Program-made: the position numbers and the translations under genes
Assembly: GCF_004349065.1 (NCBI RefSeq)
Contig: NZ_SMKZ01000003.1
Span: 62,001 to 126,000, forward strand
Direction of reading: 5' to 3'
Length of the DNA: 64,000 bases
Origin: Jiangella asiatica
GTDB lineage: Bacteria > Actinomycetota > Actinomycetes > Jiangellales > Jiangellaceae
The notes under the pieces: generated by a model
The model's database searches: none
What the model was told of the DNA's origin: nothing
What the model saw: the letters and a program-made list of their open reading frames with translations, nothing else
Shown: positions 1 to 8,092 of the stretch, piece by piece
Layout: each line of letters opens with the position of its first letter
How positions within the stretch are numbered: the stretch's first letter is position 1

Positions 1-402
1 TCGACGGGGCGCTGATTCGGACCACGGTCCTTGAGTTGGCGCCGTGGACGATGCCCGATGTTGAAGCGGCCCTGAGCATCTTCGGTGACGCAGAGGTCAC
101 TCGATGGCTGACGCCGGCCATGAACCGCATTCGCGACAGAGCGGCCATGCGGCAGATAAGCCGGCCACGCGATCGCCCACTACGCCTTCAACGCCGGCAC
201 GGACGAGATCTTCGCTGTCTCGCGTCCGGAGAATCGACGCGCCGCGGCTGCCGCGCGGCGCATGGGGATGGACCGGGTCGGGCAAACCGACAAGTACTAC
301 CAGACACGACTCTATGTGTTCCGTTTGCGTCGATATGACCTGGACCTTCCGGTCGCGGCACCGCCGGACGTAGGCCAAGCCGATGAACGCACTGACAGTT
401 GA
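1..402 (+). pseudogene. GNAT acetyltransferase remnant (RimJ/RimL type)
   Basis: Two pieces of a GNAT N-acetyltransferase lie in different frames. The 5' piece (about 1-155) has the family-like opening DVEAALSIFGDAEVTRWL. The 3' piece (160-402) has the family-like end, with EIFAVSRPENRRAAAAARR and GQTDKYYQTRLYVF, and stops at a TGA at 400-402. Stops at 121-123 and 157-159 close the downstream frame, and the roughly 90 codons that would carry the acetyl-CoA-binding core are missing. An internal deletion with a frame change explains this. The extreme 5' end may lie outside the window. It is very unlikely to make an active enzyme. Confidence 0.72.
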
Positions 403-447
403 CTACTACATACCGGCGCCGTTCACAGCAATCTTGGAGGACACACA

Positions 448-1314
448 ATGCGTGGAACCCTGCCCGATCGATGCGGCATCTTCGCGATCGGAGGTCACCC
501 GGTCACTCGGCTCGGGCTCGGGACCGCTCGGATTAACGCGTCCGGTGTGTGGAATCACCCGAAAAATGCCGCCGAAGCAGCGCGGGTACTCCGAGAAGCG
601 GTCGATCTTGGCGTGAATCTCATTGACGTTGCCGAGTCATCCGGCCCGTTCGACTATGAGGAACTCATTGCGCAAGCGCTGAGCCCGTATCCCGAAGACT
701 TGGTTCTGATGGTCAAAGGTGGGCTGGTTCGATCACCGGAGGGGCAGTGGGAGCCGTTGCCACGGCCTTCGTTCCTTCGCCAGCAGATCGAGACGCGGCT
801 GTGGTCTCTGAAGCTCAATCGCATACCGCTGTTTCAATTGCATGGCTTCAGCCCTCGTGTCCCGATCGCTGATCAGATCGGACTTCTCGCTGACCTGCAG
901 CGAGAAGGAAAGATCGGACAAATCGGGTTGGCGGACGTGTCGGTCGCCGAACTGGAGGAGGCGCAAAAATTCGCGGAGATCGCGACGGTCCAAGCTGAAT
1001 ACAATCTCATCAACCGGGCCGCTGAGCCGTTGCTGAAGTACGCGGAAGCGGCGAACGTCGGGTTCATACCGTGGCTTCCACTGGCCACCGGAGTGCTGGC
1101 CAGCCAGGACGGACCCCTGGCGGAGATAGCGCGGCGGCACCGTGCCACACCTGCACAGCTTGCTCTTGCCTGGCTCTTGAAACGCTCGCTCTCGATGCTC
1201 CCGACCCCCGGAACGCTGAGCATCCAGCATCTGCACGACAACGTGTCCGCGGTAGACATTCCCTTGACGGCAGCCGAAATGGACAACCTGAATCGGTTGA
1301 CAACGAAACTTTGA
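448..1314 (+). CDS. Aldo/keto reductase family protein with atypical catalytic site
   Basis: The 288-aa product is a single-domain AKR-type TIM barrel, predicted to reduce carbonyls with NAD(P)H in the cytoplasm. The ATG at 448 follows a clear GGAGG about 8 nt upstream. Three members of the AKR tetrad can be placed: Asp60 (NLIDVAE), Lys90 (VLMVKGG) and His132 (FQLHGF). The usual Tyr five residues after the Asp (DTADSYG) aligns with Ser65 in DVAESSG. The C-terminal cofactor region is typical (ATPAQLALAWLL, PGTLSIQHL). The fold is confident, but full reductase activity is doubtful because the acid-base Tyr is replaced. It stands alone between a pseudogene and a TetR gene. Confidence 0.88.
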   Translation: MRGTLPDRCGIFAIGGHPVTRLGLGTARINASGVWNHPKNAAEAARVLREAVDLGVNLIDVAESSGPFDYEELIAQALSPYPEDLVLMVKGGLVRSPEGQWEPLPRPSFLRQQIETRLWSLKLNRIPLFQLHGFSPRVPIADQIGLLADLQREGKIGQIGLADVSVAELEEAQKFAEIATVQAEYNLINRAAEPLLKYAEAANVGFIPWLPLATGVLASQDGPLAEIARRHRATPAQLALAWLLKRSLSMLPTPGTLSIQHLHDNVSAVDIPLTAAEMDNLNRLTTKL

Positions 1315-1586
1315 TCGACTTCCAGAAAGCGGTTCGCCGATTGTTCGGACAACGCTGTGGTCTATTCATGAAGGGACGATCAACGTAACCAGCTCATCAG
1401 TCGCTCACCATGATCAGGGGTTCCAGTCTGAGCGTAGCCACGGGCGGCCTCTCGAACGGGCTACGCGGATGCCGTCGAGCCACCCCCGCTCAGGTCACGC
1501 CAGATCGTGTGAGGTACGAGACTCGGCTCACAGCACTCTCTCCTGGCCTGCGCGATGAGCCCGCTCAACAGGAGGATGTCAGTAGC

Positions 1587-2240
1587 ATGGCCCGCTTGGA
1601 GGAGAGTTCAAGCCAGGCCGCGGCCTCGCGGCTGACGGCGCGTGGCGCGAAGACGAGGTCTCGGATCATCGCCGCGGCAGCCGACCTGATGCACGTACAA
1701 GGTGTCGGCGGCACGACCCTCGATGACGTCATCGCAGCCAGCAACGTGAGCAAGTCGCAGCTGTACCGGCACTTCGAAGACAAGCAGGCGCTGGTCAGGG
1801 CCGTTATCGAGCTGGTGGGGGACCGTACGATCGCTGTCGAACGGCGGCGGCTGAGCAAGGTGACGACGCTCGTAGAGCTGACGGGTTGGAGGGATGGACT
1901 GGTCGAGAACAACGCCCTGCGCAAGGGCAGGTATGGGTGCCCGTTGGGTTCGCTGGTCATCGAGGTCGCCGATCACGACGCGATCGCGCGCAAGAAGCTC
2001 CAAGACCTGTTCTCCGTATGGCAGGAACTCTTCGAAGACCTCCTGCGGCGGTTCCAGAAGGCGGGTGTCATCCCGCCGGAAGCTGACATCTCACAACTCG
2101 CCATGGGTCTGATCGCGGCTGTGCAGGGCGGCTACCTGTTGACCCAGGCATTCCGCGACGTCGCGCCCATGGCGGCCTCGATCGACCTGGCGCTTGCCTA
2201 TCTCCGGCACCTCGGCGGCACACCGGTCGCGGCCTCGTAG
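1587..2240 (+). CDS. TetR/AcrR family transcriptional regulator
   Basis: The 217-aa regulator has an N-terminal TetR helix-turn-helix at about residues 24-70 (TRSRIIAAAADL, then SKSQLYRHFEDKQAL) and a C-terminal ligand domain with the CPLGSL motif typical of the LmrA/YxaF-like TetR_C group. The ATG at 1587 is chosen because AGGAGG lies about 10 nt upstream. The frame stays open further 5', but that part has neither a ribosome binding site nor family similarity. Regulators of this subgroup often control a nearby NADP-dependent oxidoreductase, so the gene at 3334 is a candidate target. No operator was identified. Confidence 0.9.
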   Translation: MARLEESSSQAAASRLTARGAKTRSRIIAAAADLMHVQGVGGTTLDDVIAASNVSKSQLYRHFEDKQALVRAVIELVGDRTIAVERRRLSKVTTLVELTGWRDGLVENNALRKGRYGCPLGSLVIEVADHDAIARKKLQDLFSVWQELFEDLLRRFQKAGVIPPEADISQLAMGLIAAVQGGYLLTQAFRDVAPMAASIDLALAYLRHLGGTPVAAS

Positions 2241-2268
2241 AGGCACGCTCGCACGCCCCCGGTCATCC

Positions 2269-2547
2269 CTACGCGGAATACCATCTCGACGCGGCGCGAA
2301 GAAACCGCATGACCTTGTCCGCCGGCACCTCACACGGCCGGAGAACAGGCCCGTCAGATGTGATCCAGACGTTGGCGCCGAGCTGCTCGGTGTCGCCGAG
2401 GCGCTCGGCGTTGAGAGAGATCACCTTGCCTCCTGCACGAGTGACACGCCGCACGCCCCACGCCTGTCCATCGACTTCCGCACGAGACCAGCCCTCTGGG
2501 ATGCTGCTCAGCAGCGTGTCGAGCTCCTGGGCCTGACGCCCGCCCAT
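2269..2547 (-). CDS. Small conserved actinobacterial protein of unknown function
   Basis: A predicted 92-aa cytoplasmic protein with the pattern of a widespread short actinobacterial family: SSIPEGWSRAEVDGQAWG, then WITSDGPVLRPCEVPADK and VMRFLR at the end. The ATG at 2547 is preferred because GAGGAGAG lies about 10 nt upstream. A GTG at 2580 would add 11 residues containing that ribosome binding site sequence. No catalytic motif or membrane segment is visible. It converges on the TetR gene, about 28 bp from its stop. The function is unknown. Confidence 0.65.
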   Translation of the reverse strand: MGGRQAQELDTLLSSIPEGWSRAEVDGQAWGVRRVTRAGGKVISLNAERLGDTEQLGANVWITSDGPVLRPCEVPADKVMRFLRAASRWYSA

Positions 2548-2637
2548 CGCTGGATCCTCTCCTCGGTCCTGGTGGCCCACGCATCTCGTTGAACGTGGTG
2601 GTATTCACGGGCTTCCCGACACCCTTGCGCCGAGTTC

Positions 2638-3060
2638 TCACGCCCCGTACGTGTCGTCTGGGATGATGTGAATCGCGGCTTCCTCCGCGGAAGCGGCACC
2701 GCCGTCGATGCCGACATCCTCGGCCAGAAAGTCCGACGACGGGTCGGCGGGATCCTGGTCAGCCCAGACGAGCCGACCCGCTCTCGCGTCTCCGGTCTGG
2801 TCGTCGATCAGCTCACCGGAGATCTCCGACGCGTCATCCGTCCCGTCGCCGAACTCGTCAGCTCCGACGTCGGGCACCTCATGGGCAAGTCTGAGGCTGA
2901 GGGGCTCATGCATGCTGGCTTCGTAGGCAGTAACCCCCCAGGCCGTACTTCCGATCGGGCGATCCGGCGGCGAGTAGCCCGGCCCATCAATGTCGTCGCC
3001 GAGTTCCTCGTCATCGAGACTCTCCTCCGGCGGCAGCAGTCCCGGGACGTATTCGTCCAT
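2638..3060 (-). CDS. DUF5709 domain-containing protein
   Basis: The 140-aa, very acidic protein matches the actinobacterial DUF5709 family: MDEYVPGLLPPEESLDDEEL at the N-terminus, then YSPPDRPIGSTAWGVTAYE and SLRLAHEVPDVG. Family members are small, probably disordered cytoplasmic proteins without a known activity. The ATG at 3060 follows AGAGGAG by about 6 nt. An open frame continues upstream to about 4377, but it is antisense to the oxidoreductase gene and is not coding. The roughly 270 bp between this gene and the divergent oxidoreductase presumably holds both promoters; I could not resolve them. Confidence 0.82.
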   Translation of the reverse strand: MDEYVPGLLPPEESLDDEELGDDIDGPGYSPPDRPIGSTAWGVTAYEASMHEPLSLRLAHEVPDVGADEFGDGTDDASEISGELIDDQTGDARAGRLVWADQDPADPSSDFLAEDVGIDGGAASAEEAAIHIIPDDTYGA

Positions 3061-3333
3061 AACGTCTCCTCTGATCTTTTGGCCTGGCCAGGTGGCCAGG
3101 CCGGGGGGCGCTCCAGTGGCGTACCTCGGAAAACGGGGGCTGTTGGGGCTTGCTGGGTGTCGCTGGAGGGTGCCACTTCGCTCCAGGCAGAGCGTACCGC
3201 GTCTAGCCGACAACTGGACCATCGGGGCCAGTTGATGGATGATCTGAGTGATAACACGCTGAGCTTCGGCGCCACCAATAGCTTGTAGACCGAACGTGCC
3301 GTGCAGGCGAGGACTGACACAGGGAGGTGCCTG

Positions 3334-4251
3334 ATGAAGGCGATCGTGGTGACCGATGAGGCCGCGGGAACGGCCGGGATGACGCTGAGGGAGCGGCCGG
3401 AACCAGAGGCAGCTGGGAACGACGTCGTCGTTGCGGTTCACGCGTCGGGATTCACCCCCGGCGAGCTGACGTGGCCCTCGAACTTCACCGATCGGCTCGG
3501 CCGTGACCGGACGCCGTCGATCCCTGGGCACGAAGTCGCCGGGGTCGTGAGCGCGCTCGGCTACGGCACGAGGGGGCTGTCGGTAGGACAGCGGGTGTTC
3601 GGGCTCACGGACTGGACTCGTGACGGCACCCTGGCCGAGTACGTGGCGGTCGAGGCGCGTAACCTCGCCCCACTGCCGGGCGACGTCGACTTCACGGTTG
3701 GCGCGAGCCTGCCGATCTCGGGCCTGACGGCGTGGCAGGGCCTGTTCGTGCACGGCCGCTTCGAAGTGGGGCAGAGCATTCTCGTGCACGGCGCGGCCGG
3801 TGGAGTGGGCTCGATGGTGACGCAGCTGGCCCGTGAGGCCGGCGCCTACGTCATCGGCACTGGGCGTGCCGCCGACCGGCACAGCGCACTCGACTTCGGT
3901 GCGCAGGAGTTCGTCGACCTCGAGAACGACTCGCTCGAAGATGTCGGCATGGTCGATGTGGTCTTCGACGTCATCGGCGGCGACATCCAGAAGCGGTCCG
4001 CAGGCCTCATCCGAGCCGGCGGGATGCTCGTGACCATCGCCGGTCCGCCCGAGGCGCAGCCGGCCGACGGCCTGGCGGTCGACTTCGTCGTCGAGGCCGA
4101 TCGCGCGCAACTGGGTGAGATCGTCCAGCGGGCGCGTGACGGGCGGCTGCGGACGAACATCGGCATTGTGGCCACCCTCAACGACGCCGTCGCGGCTCTC
4201 AACCCGACCGAGCGGCTCAAGGGAAAGACGATCATCCGCGTTCGTCCCTAA
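3334..4251 (+). CDS. NADP-dependent oxidoreductase (MDR / quinone oxidoreductase family)
   Basis: The 305-aa enzyme belongs to the zinc-independent quinone-oxidoreductase branch of the medium-chain dehydrogenase/reductase superfamily. The N-terminal GroES-like domain (about 1-115) contains PGHEVAGVVSALG. The Rossmann domain (about 125-250) contains the nucleotide loop HGAAGGVGSMVTQLA and FDVIGGDI. No zinc-ligand cluster is visible. The ATG at 3334 is preceded by AGGGAGG about 7 nt upstream, and the GTG at 3301 has no such site. The likely role is reduction of quinones or enones with NADPH. The physiological substrate is unknown. The TetR at 1587 may control it. Confidence 0.88.
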   Translation: MKAIVVTDEAAGTAGMTLRERPEPEAAGNDVVVAVHASGFTPGELTWPSNFTDRLGRDRTPSIPGHEVAGVVSALGYGTRGLSVGQRVFGLTDWTRDGTLAEYVAVEARNLAPLPGDVDFTVGASLPISGLTAWQGLFVHGRFEVGQSILVHGAAGGVGSMVTQLAREAGAYVIGTGRAADRHSALDFGAQEFVDLENDSLEDVGMVDVVFDVIGGDIQKRSAGLIRAGGMLVTIAGPPEAQPADGLAVDFVVEADRAQLGEIVQRARDGRLRTNIGIVATLNDAVAALNPTERLKGKTIIRVRP

Positions 4252-4903
4252 GCAGCGCCGCGACAGCGAGTGAGCCCCATGGAGCAGCCGCCCCGCGGCC
4301 GTCGTCGAGTCGGAGTACGCGTTGATCATTTGGCCGTCCCAGCGGGTGGGCGCTTCGAACACGAAACCAGAACACATGCGCCGGTCGCAGGGCAGCTGAG
4401 CGCCTACCGCTATCTCAGCGCGAGAGAAGCGCCTCTAGCCCACGACGGCAGAGGCGGCTGCGCCGGCCTGCTCCCGGACCAGCCGGGAGCAGGCCGATCT
4501 CCGAGGGGCGAAATGAGGCGAAGAACACGGGCTGAGCTTCGCGGAACACGCGGGTTCGGCAGGGGCGTTCGGGATTTCGGCTGATCCCTGCTGACGCGCC
4601 GCGAAAGAAGTCGGCCAGCACCACAGCCTGGTCGAGGCGCGGTCGCGCGCACCGAAGAGCTGGGTGACGACAGCGTGGGAACCCATCTGAGCGAAGAGCT
4701 CATCGACTGCCGGGTGTCCTGCGTCAGGTGAGGTGCGACAGATCCACGCCACCTGATGCGCGACACAGCGCAAAGACCTAGATGGTTCCCACGCGGCCCA
4801 GCGAACTGCGCGACCGAGCCCGGCCGTGCGGAGCTGCCGAGATCGGGATGTTCACAGCACAAGTCCTTGCATGTGTGTGCCCACGGATATTGATATGCGC
4901 TGG
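4252..4903. other. Intergenic region without a convincing gene
   Basis: About 650 bp separate the MDR oxidoreductase from the convergent reductase gene. Open frames exist on both strands but none gives a recognisable protein, and their composition looks like random high-G+C sequence. A minus-strand stretch around 4440-4770 reads vaguely like broken protein sequence in shifting frames and could be an old gene remnant, but I cannot name it. The clearest structure is the perfect hairpin at 4465-4495. Confidence 0.5.
4465..4495. terminator. Perfect 13-bp hairpin, possible bidirectional terminator
   Basis: GGCCTGCTCCCGG and its exact reverse complement are separated by a 5-nt loop (ACCAG). It lies between convergent genes, where a shared terminator is expected. 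There is no T-tract, so termination is inferred from position and stem strength alone. Confidence 0.5.
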
Positions 4904-5677
4904 TCAGACAGAGCGCGGTGCTGCGTGCTCCACCTTGTAGCGTGCCCAGACGCTCCCTGCGTGACCCTGCTGGAGTCCGAGCGTTCGCAGAGCGGTGGGC
5001 CGCTCGTCTGATGAGAGGGCCGGTCCATCCACGAAGGAGGGCGTGCCCAGGCCTCCGACGAGGGCAGGAAAGGTGATCACGTGCGCCTCGTCGATGAGGC
5101 CGGCGCGAAGGAGTGCTCCGTTGATGCCGCCACCTCCGTCGGCCACGACCGCCCTGGCGCCCAGCACGCTCCCGAGCTGCTGAAGCGCCACGCCCAGGTC
5201 GACCCGTTCGTCGCCGACTACCAAGTAGCCGATCCCCGTCCCGCGCAAATGCCTTAGGTAGCCCGAGGGGGTGTCACGACAGACAAGCACGAGCAGGGCT
5301 GTCTCATCGTCCCCTGTGAACTGCCAGTCCACGCGACCACGACTGTCCACCACGACGAACCATCGCGACGCCCGCCGCGGCAGGTAGTCGACCAACAGTG
5401 TGTCGTCCGGGCGGTGAGCGTCGACCCGCGGGGAGACGGCCTCGTCAGCTACGAACGTGCCGCTGCCCTCCAGAGTGACCGTGGGCGCGTGGTGCTCCTC
5501 GATCCAACTCCGGCGCTCCTCAATGAGCCCTTCCACGTCCGGAGGCCACACCGCCCGCCACCTCTCCCATACGTCCGGGTCGAGCAGCCGTTCGCGCCGG
5601 CTGGTGGTCACGCGGCCGTCCACACTGACGGTCGTGGTGAGCACGACACGTGGCCGCTGGGAACCAGGTCCAGTCAT
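4904..5677 (-). CDS. RibD C-terminal / dihydrofolate-reductase-like family protein
   Basis: The product, about 257 aa, has the RibD_C reductase fold found in pyrimidine deaminase/reductases and DHFR-like proteins. The N-terminal strand RPRVVLTTTVSVDGRVT and the late segment VVADGGGGINGALLRAGLIDE (a variant of the GG.. cofactor loop) support this. These proteins usually bind NADPH and reduce pterin- or pyrimidine-like substrates. The first visible family strand starts a few residues after Met at 5677, so that start is chosen. An ATG at 5764 would add 29 residues without similarity. No strong ribosome binding site precedes either. The substrate is unknown and no riboflavin genes are nearby. Confidence 0.75.
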   Translation of the reverse strand: MTGPGSQRPRVVLTTTVSVDGRVTTSRRERLLDPDVWERWRAVWPPDVEGLIEERRSWIEEHHAPTVTLEGSGTFVADEAVSPRVDAHRPDDTLLVDYLPRRASRWFVVVDSRGRVDWQFTGDDETALLVLVCRDTPSGYLRHLRGTGIGYLVVGDERVDLGVALQQLGSVLGARAVVADGGGGINGALLRAGLIDEAHVITFPALVGGLGTPSFVDGPALSSDERPTALRTLGLQQGHAGSVWARYKVEHAAPRSV

Positions 5678-5815
5678 GTCCCCGAAGGTAGCCTCAACAC
5701 GCCCTGGTGTGTCAGTGACCAGCGCTTCCTTCCGCCCGCTAGCCGAGCGCTTCAACCAGCACATCCACGCCGATGTGCGTGCGTCGAGCGGATCGACTGG
5801 GCCCCGGGTCGCCGG

Positions 5816-6080
5816 TCAGGCGCGACCACTGTCGCGCATCACCCGACGGAGGACATCATCGACTGCCGGGTTCTTGTCGAGTTTCGCCACATAGCGAGCG
5901 GTGAACTCGGCGGACCGGTCCTCACGATGAGCGAACCAGTGCCGCGACATCGAGCTCGGCGCCACATCTTTGGCCCACAGGTCCAAGGCGGCATGGCCCT
6001 TGGGCAGCCCGCGCGGCCACAGCCGGTCAACCAGGACCCGGAACCCGTCGGCAGGCTCAGGCGTCGTAGACGCGTTTCAC
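5816..6080 (-). pseudogene. DUF488 family protein, frameshifted
   Basis: The gene begins with GTG at 6080, inside the stop of the upstream ligase gene (GTGA overlap), and reads VKRVYDA before a TGA at 6059-6057. The family sequence continues in the +1 frame: EPADGFRVLVDRLWPRG, KGHAALDLWAKDVAPSS, ending at a TGA at 5818-5816. No alternative start exists for the second frame because a stop lies just upstream. A single indel near position 6061 therefore splits an otherwise complete, roughly 88-codon DUF488 protein. This could be a real recent mutation or a sequencing error. DUF488 proteins are small and of uncertain function. Confidence 0.75.
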
Positions 6081-7267
6081 CGTGGAGATGAGTCGGTAGG
6101 CGGATGCCGGACCATTGGCACGCTGGTGTGGGAGCCATCCAGCGGCTGCAGCGTGCGTTGCGCGGCGACGGCGACCACGTCGGTGCTTCGGCCGCGTCGT
6201 GCGAGTGCCCGGCGTTGCCATTGCGCGCCGTTGCCTTTCTCGAGGATTCGCTCGACCGTCCTGGCGACGTAGCGAAGGTCGCCGAGGTCTTCGAGGTCCG
6301 CGCGTACGTGGTCCAGCAACGTTCCGACGAGTTCGGCCGGCGTCGTCGAGCGGGCGGTGTGCACGTCCAATGCTCGGCCCGTCATCCCGTCGTGGGCGGC
6401 GAGCCAGTAGGCGGTGCGGAGGTGGTCGTCCGGGATCCGCGGTGCCTCGCGACCGGCCCGTATCTCTCTTGTAGCGGCGGCCACCAGACCACGCACCAGC
6501 GCGGCGAGGACGATGGTTTCGTCAGCTGTGGCCGGCACATCGCTGACCCGCACTTCCAGCGTCGGCAGGTGGTGCGACGGCCGGATGCTCCAAGACACCA
6601 TCGTCTCGTCGAGAACCGCGCCCGCGTCGAGCAACCTCGAAACGGCGGCGTCGTAGTCGCGCGCCGAGTCGAAGTACGGTGGTGGGCCCGAACATGGCCA
6701 ACGGGCGATCAGCACAGTCCTCCAGCTGCAATGACCGGTGTCCTCCCCACGATGAACGGCGGAGTTGGCTGTCAGGGCGAGCAGCGCCGGGAGCCAGGGG
6801 CGCACATGGTTGCTGAGCTGCACTGCGTTCTCCCGGTCAGCAACGCCGACATGAATGTGACAGCCGCACAGTCCGGACTCACGGACGAGGATGCCGTAGT
6901 GGTCCGCCATCCGCCGATAGCGCGGCTTGTCCGTCACGAGCTGATGCAGCTCGTCGGCGATGGGAACACCGGCGGCCACAAGCTGAACGCCGGCCCGTCT
7001 CGCCGCGGCCGCCGCCATCAACCGCTGGCGAAGAACCTCACCGCGCAGTTCGCGGAGGTCGGTACAGACCGGCGTCCTCGTCTCCACTTGCATTCGGGTG
7101 ACCTCGACGTCGAGTTCGCCACCCAAACGGTGAGCAGCGGCGACCACCGCGCCGTTCTTCGGCACGACAAGACTGGTCCGCGGATCCACGAGGAGGAACT
7201 CCTCCTCCACTCCCACCGACGGGCGGTCAGCGTACCGAGTCGCGTTCGTCAGCTGATTCACGACCAT
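6077..7267 (-). CDS. Carboxylate-amine ligase, glutamate-cysteine ligase family 2 (YbdK-like)
   Basis: The product is about 396 aa and of GCS2 type, an ATP-dependent ligase forming a gamma-glutamyl or similar amide bond in the cytoplasm. Key signatures are GVEEEFLLVD near the N-terminus, MQVETRTPVC, and CGCHIHVGV in mid-protein, which are the conserved Glu and His motifs of the fold. The ATG at 7267 places GVEEEF at about residue 19, as usual in the family. A start at 7348 would add 27 residues. No good ribosome binding site is visible. The stop overlaps the start of the DUF488 reading frame, so the two were probably co-translated. The substrate of YbdK-like proteins is generally unproven. 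Confidence 0.85.
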   Translation of the reverse strand: MVVNQLTNATRYADRPSVGVEEEFLLVDPRTSLVVPKNGAVVAAAHRLGGELDVEVTRMQVETRTPVCTDLRELRGEVLRQRLMAAAAARRAGVQLVAAGVPIADELHQLVTDKPRYRRMADHYGILVRESGLCGCHIHVGVADRENAVQLSNHVRPWLPALLALTANSAVHRGEDTGHCSWRTVLIARWPCSGPPPYFDSARDYDAAVSRLLDAGAVLDETMVSWSIRPSHHLPTLEVRVSDVPATADETIVLAALVRGLVAAATREIRAGREAPRIPDDHLRTAYWLAAHDGMTGRALDVHTARSTTPAELVGTLLDHVRADLEDLGDLRYVARTVERILEKGNGAQWQRRALARRGRSTDVVAVAAQRTLQPLDGSHTSVPMVRHPPTDSSPR

Positions 7268-7641
7268 GATCCGGATGAGGGTCGCCAGCAACGACTGTCG
7301 ATCGGCATCCGGTACCCATCCTTCGCGACCGGCCGGTAGTCGAGCCACCGGCTGGACTCAGTACTACCCCGAACAGACATCCCCATGAGCGAGCGCAGCT
7401 CGCCGCTTCTCGGCGTCCATGGATTCACTGGGATTGGTGAGCGGGCCTGCCCCAGCAGGGCGGTGGCGGGACGGCCGAAGCGGCGGTTGCGAGCCCAGTC
7501 GCGTTCTCCCGGATGCCGTCGACGAGCTCGGCCAAGGCGTCGGCCGCGCCGATCCGAGGCAGACGACTCTGCCCCGACTCCCGTCACATCTCCCCATTGC
7601 CTAGCCCGCCGCCTGTTGCCCACTGGGAAGCGTCACCATGC
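7268..7641. other. Intergenic region, no gene supported
   Basis: This stretch separates the carboxylate-amine ligase from the LacI remnant. On the minus strand around 7440-7570 a short segment reads like protein (AADALAELVDGIRENA) and then stops. It could be a decayed fragment but is too short to name. Nothing else is supported. Confidence 0.4.
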
Positions 7642-8010
7642 CTATCTGCGCCAGTTCCAAGTCTCGGGCACCTTCAGCGCGAGTTCGATTGCCGGGGCCT
7701 GGACGAAGTCGCGTGGGCTCTCCAGCATCGACCGCAGCAGTCGCATCGCCAGCCGCCCGGAGAGTTCATAGGGATAGTGCAGGGTGGTCAGCCCCAGCGC
7801 CGCGGCGACCGGGTCGTCGTCCACGCCGACCACTGTGAGGTCGTCCGGGATGGCGGCGCCGCGGCGGCGGAGCTCGGCGACGGCACCGATCGCCACCAGG
7901 TCACGAGACCCGACGATCGCGGTCTCGACGGGACTTCTGTCCGACTCGAGCAGTGCCGTGACGCCCTCCGCGCCGGCTCGGCTTTCGCTCGCTTCACATG
8001 AGACGCGCCG
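7642..8010 (-). pseudogene. LacI-family regulator, C-terminal fragment
   Basis: The frame is open from just after a TGA at 8013-8011 and encodes only the last third of a LacI/GalR sensor domain: VGSRDLVAIGAVAELRRRG, IPDDLTVVGVDDDPVA, then GRLAMRLLRSMLE and the stop at 7642. The DNA-binding domain and first sugar-binding lobe are absent, and no start codon with a ribosome binding site precedes the conserved part. It therefore looks like a truncated, inactive relic. Its presence next to a sulfatase/transport locus suggests an older sugar-responsive system was lost here. Confidence 0.75.
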
Positions 8011-8092
8011 TCATACGGGCCATCGGTTCATCGAACATGTCCTCGCGTATCCCAAGGAGCGATTTGCTTGACCTAGCACACGCAGACGATGC

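Noticed and set aside
2638-4377. A 579-codon minus-strand frame across the oxidoreductase gene
   Set aside because: Only the last 140 codons (DUF5709) have family similarity and a ribosome binding site. The rest is antisense to the MDR oxidoreductase and reflects high-G+C frame openness.
6104-7339. Long plus-strand frame opposite the carboxylate-amine ligase
   Set aside because: No recognisable domain, and the minus strand carries clear GCS2 motifs. This is a typical antisense shadow.
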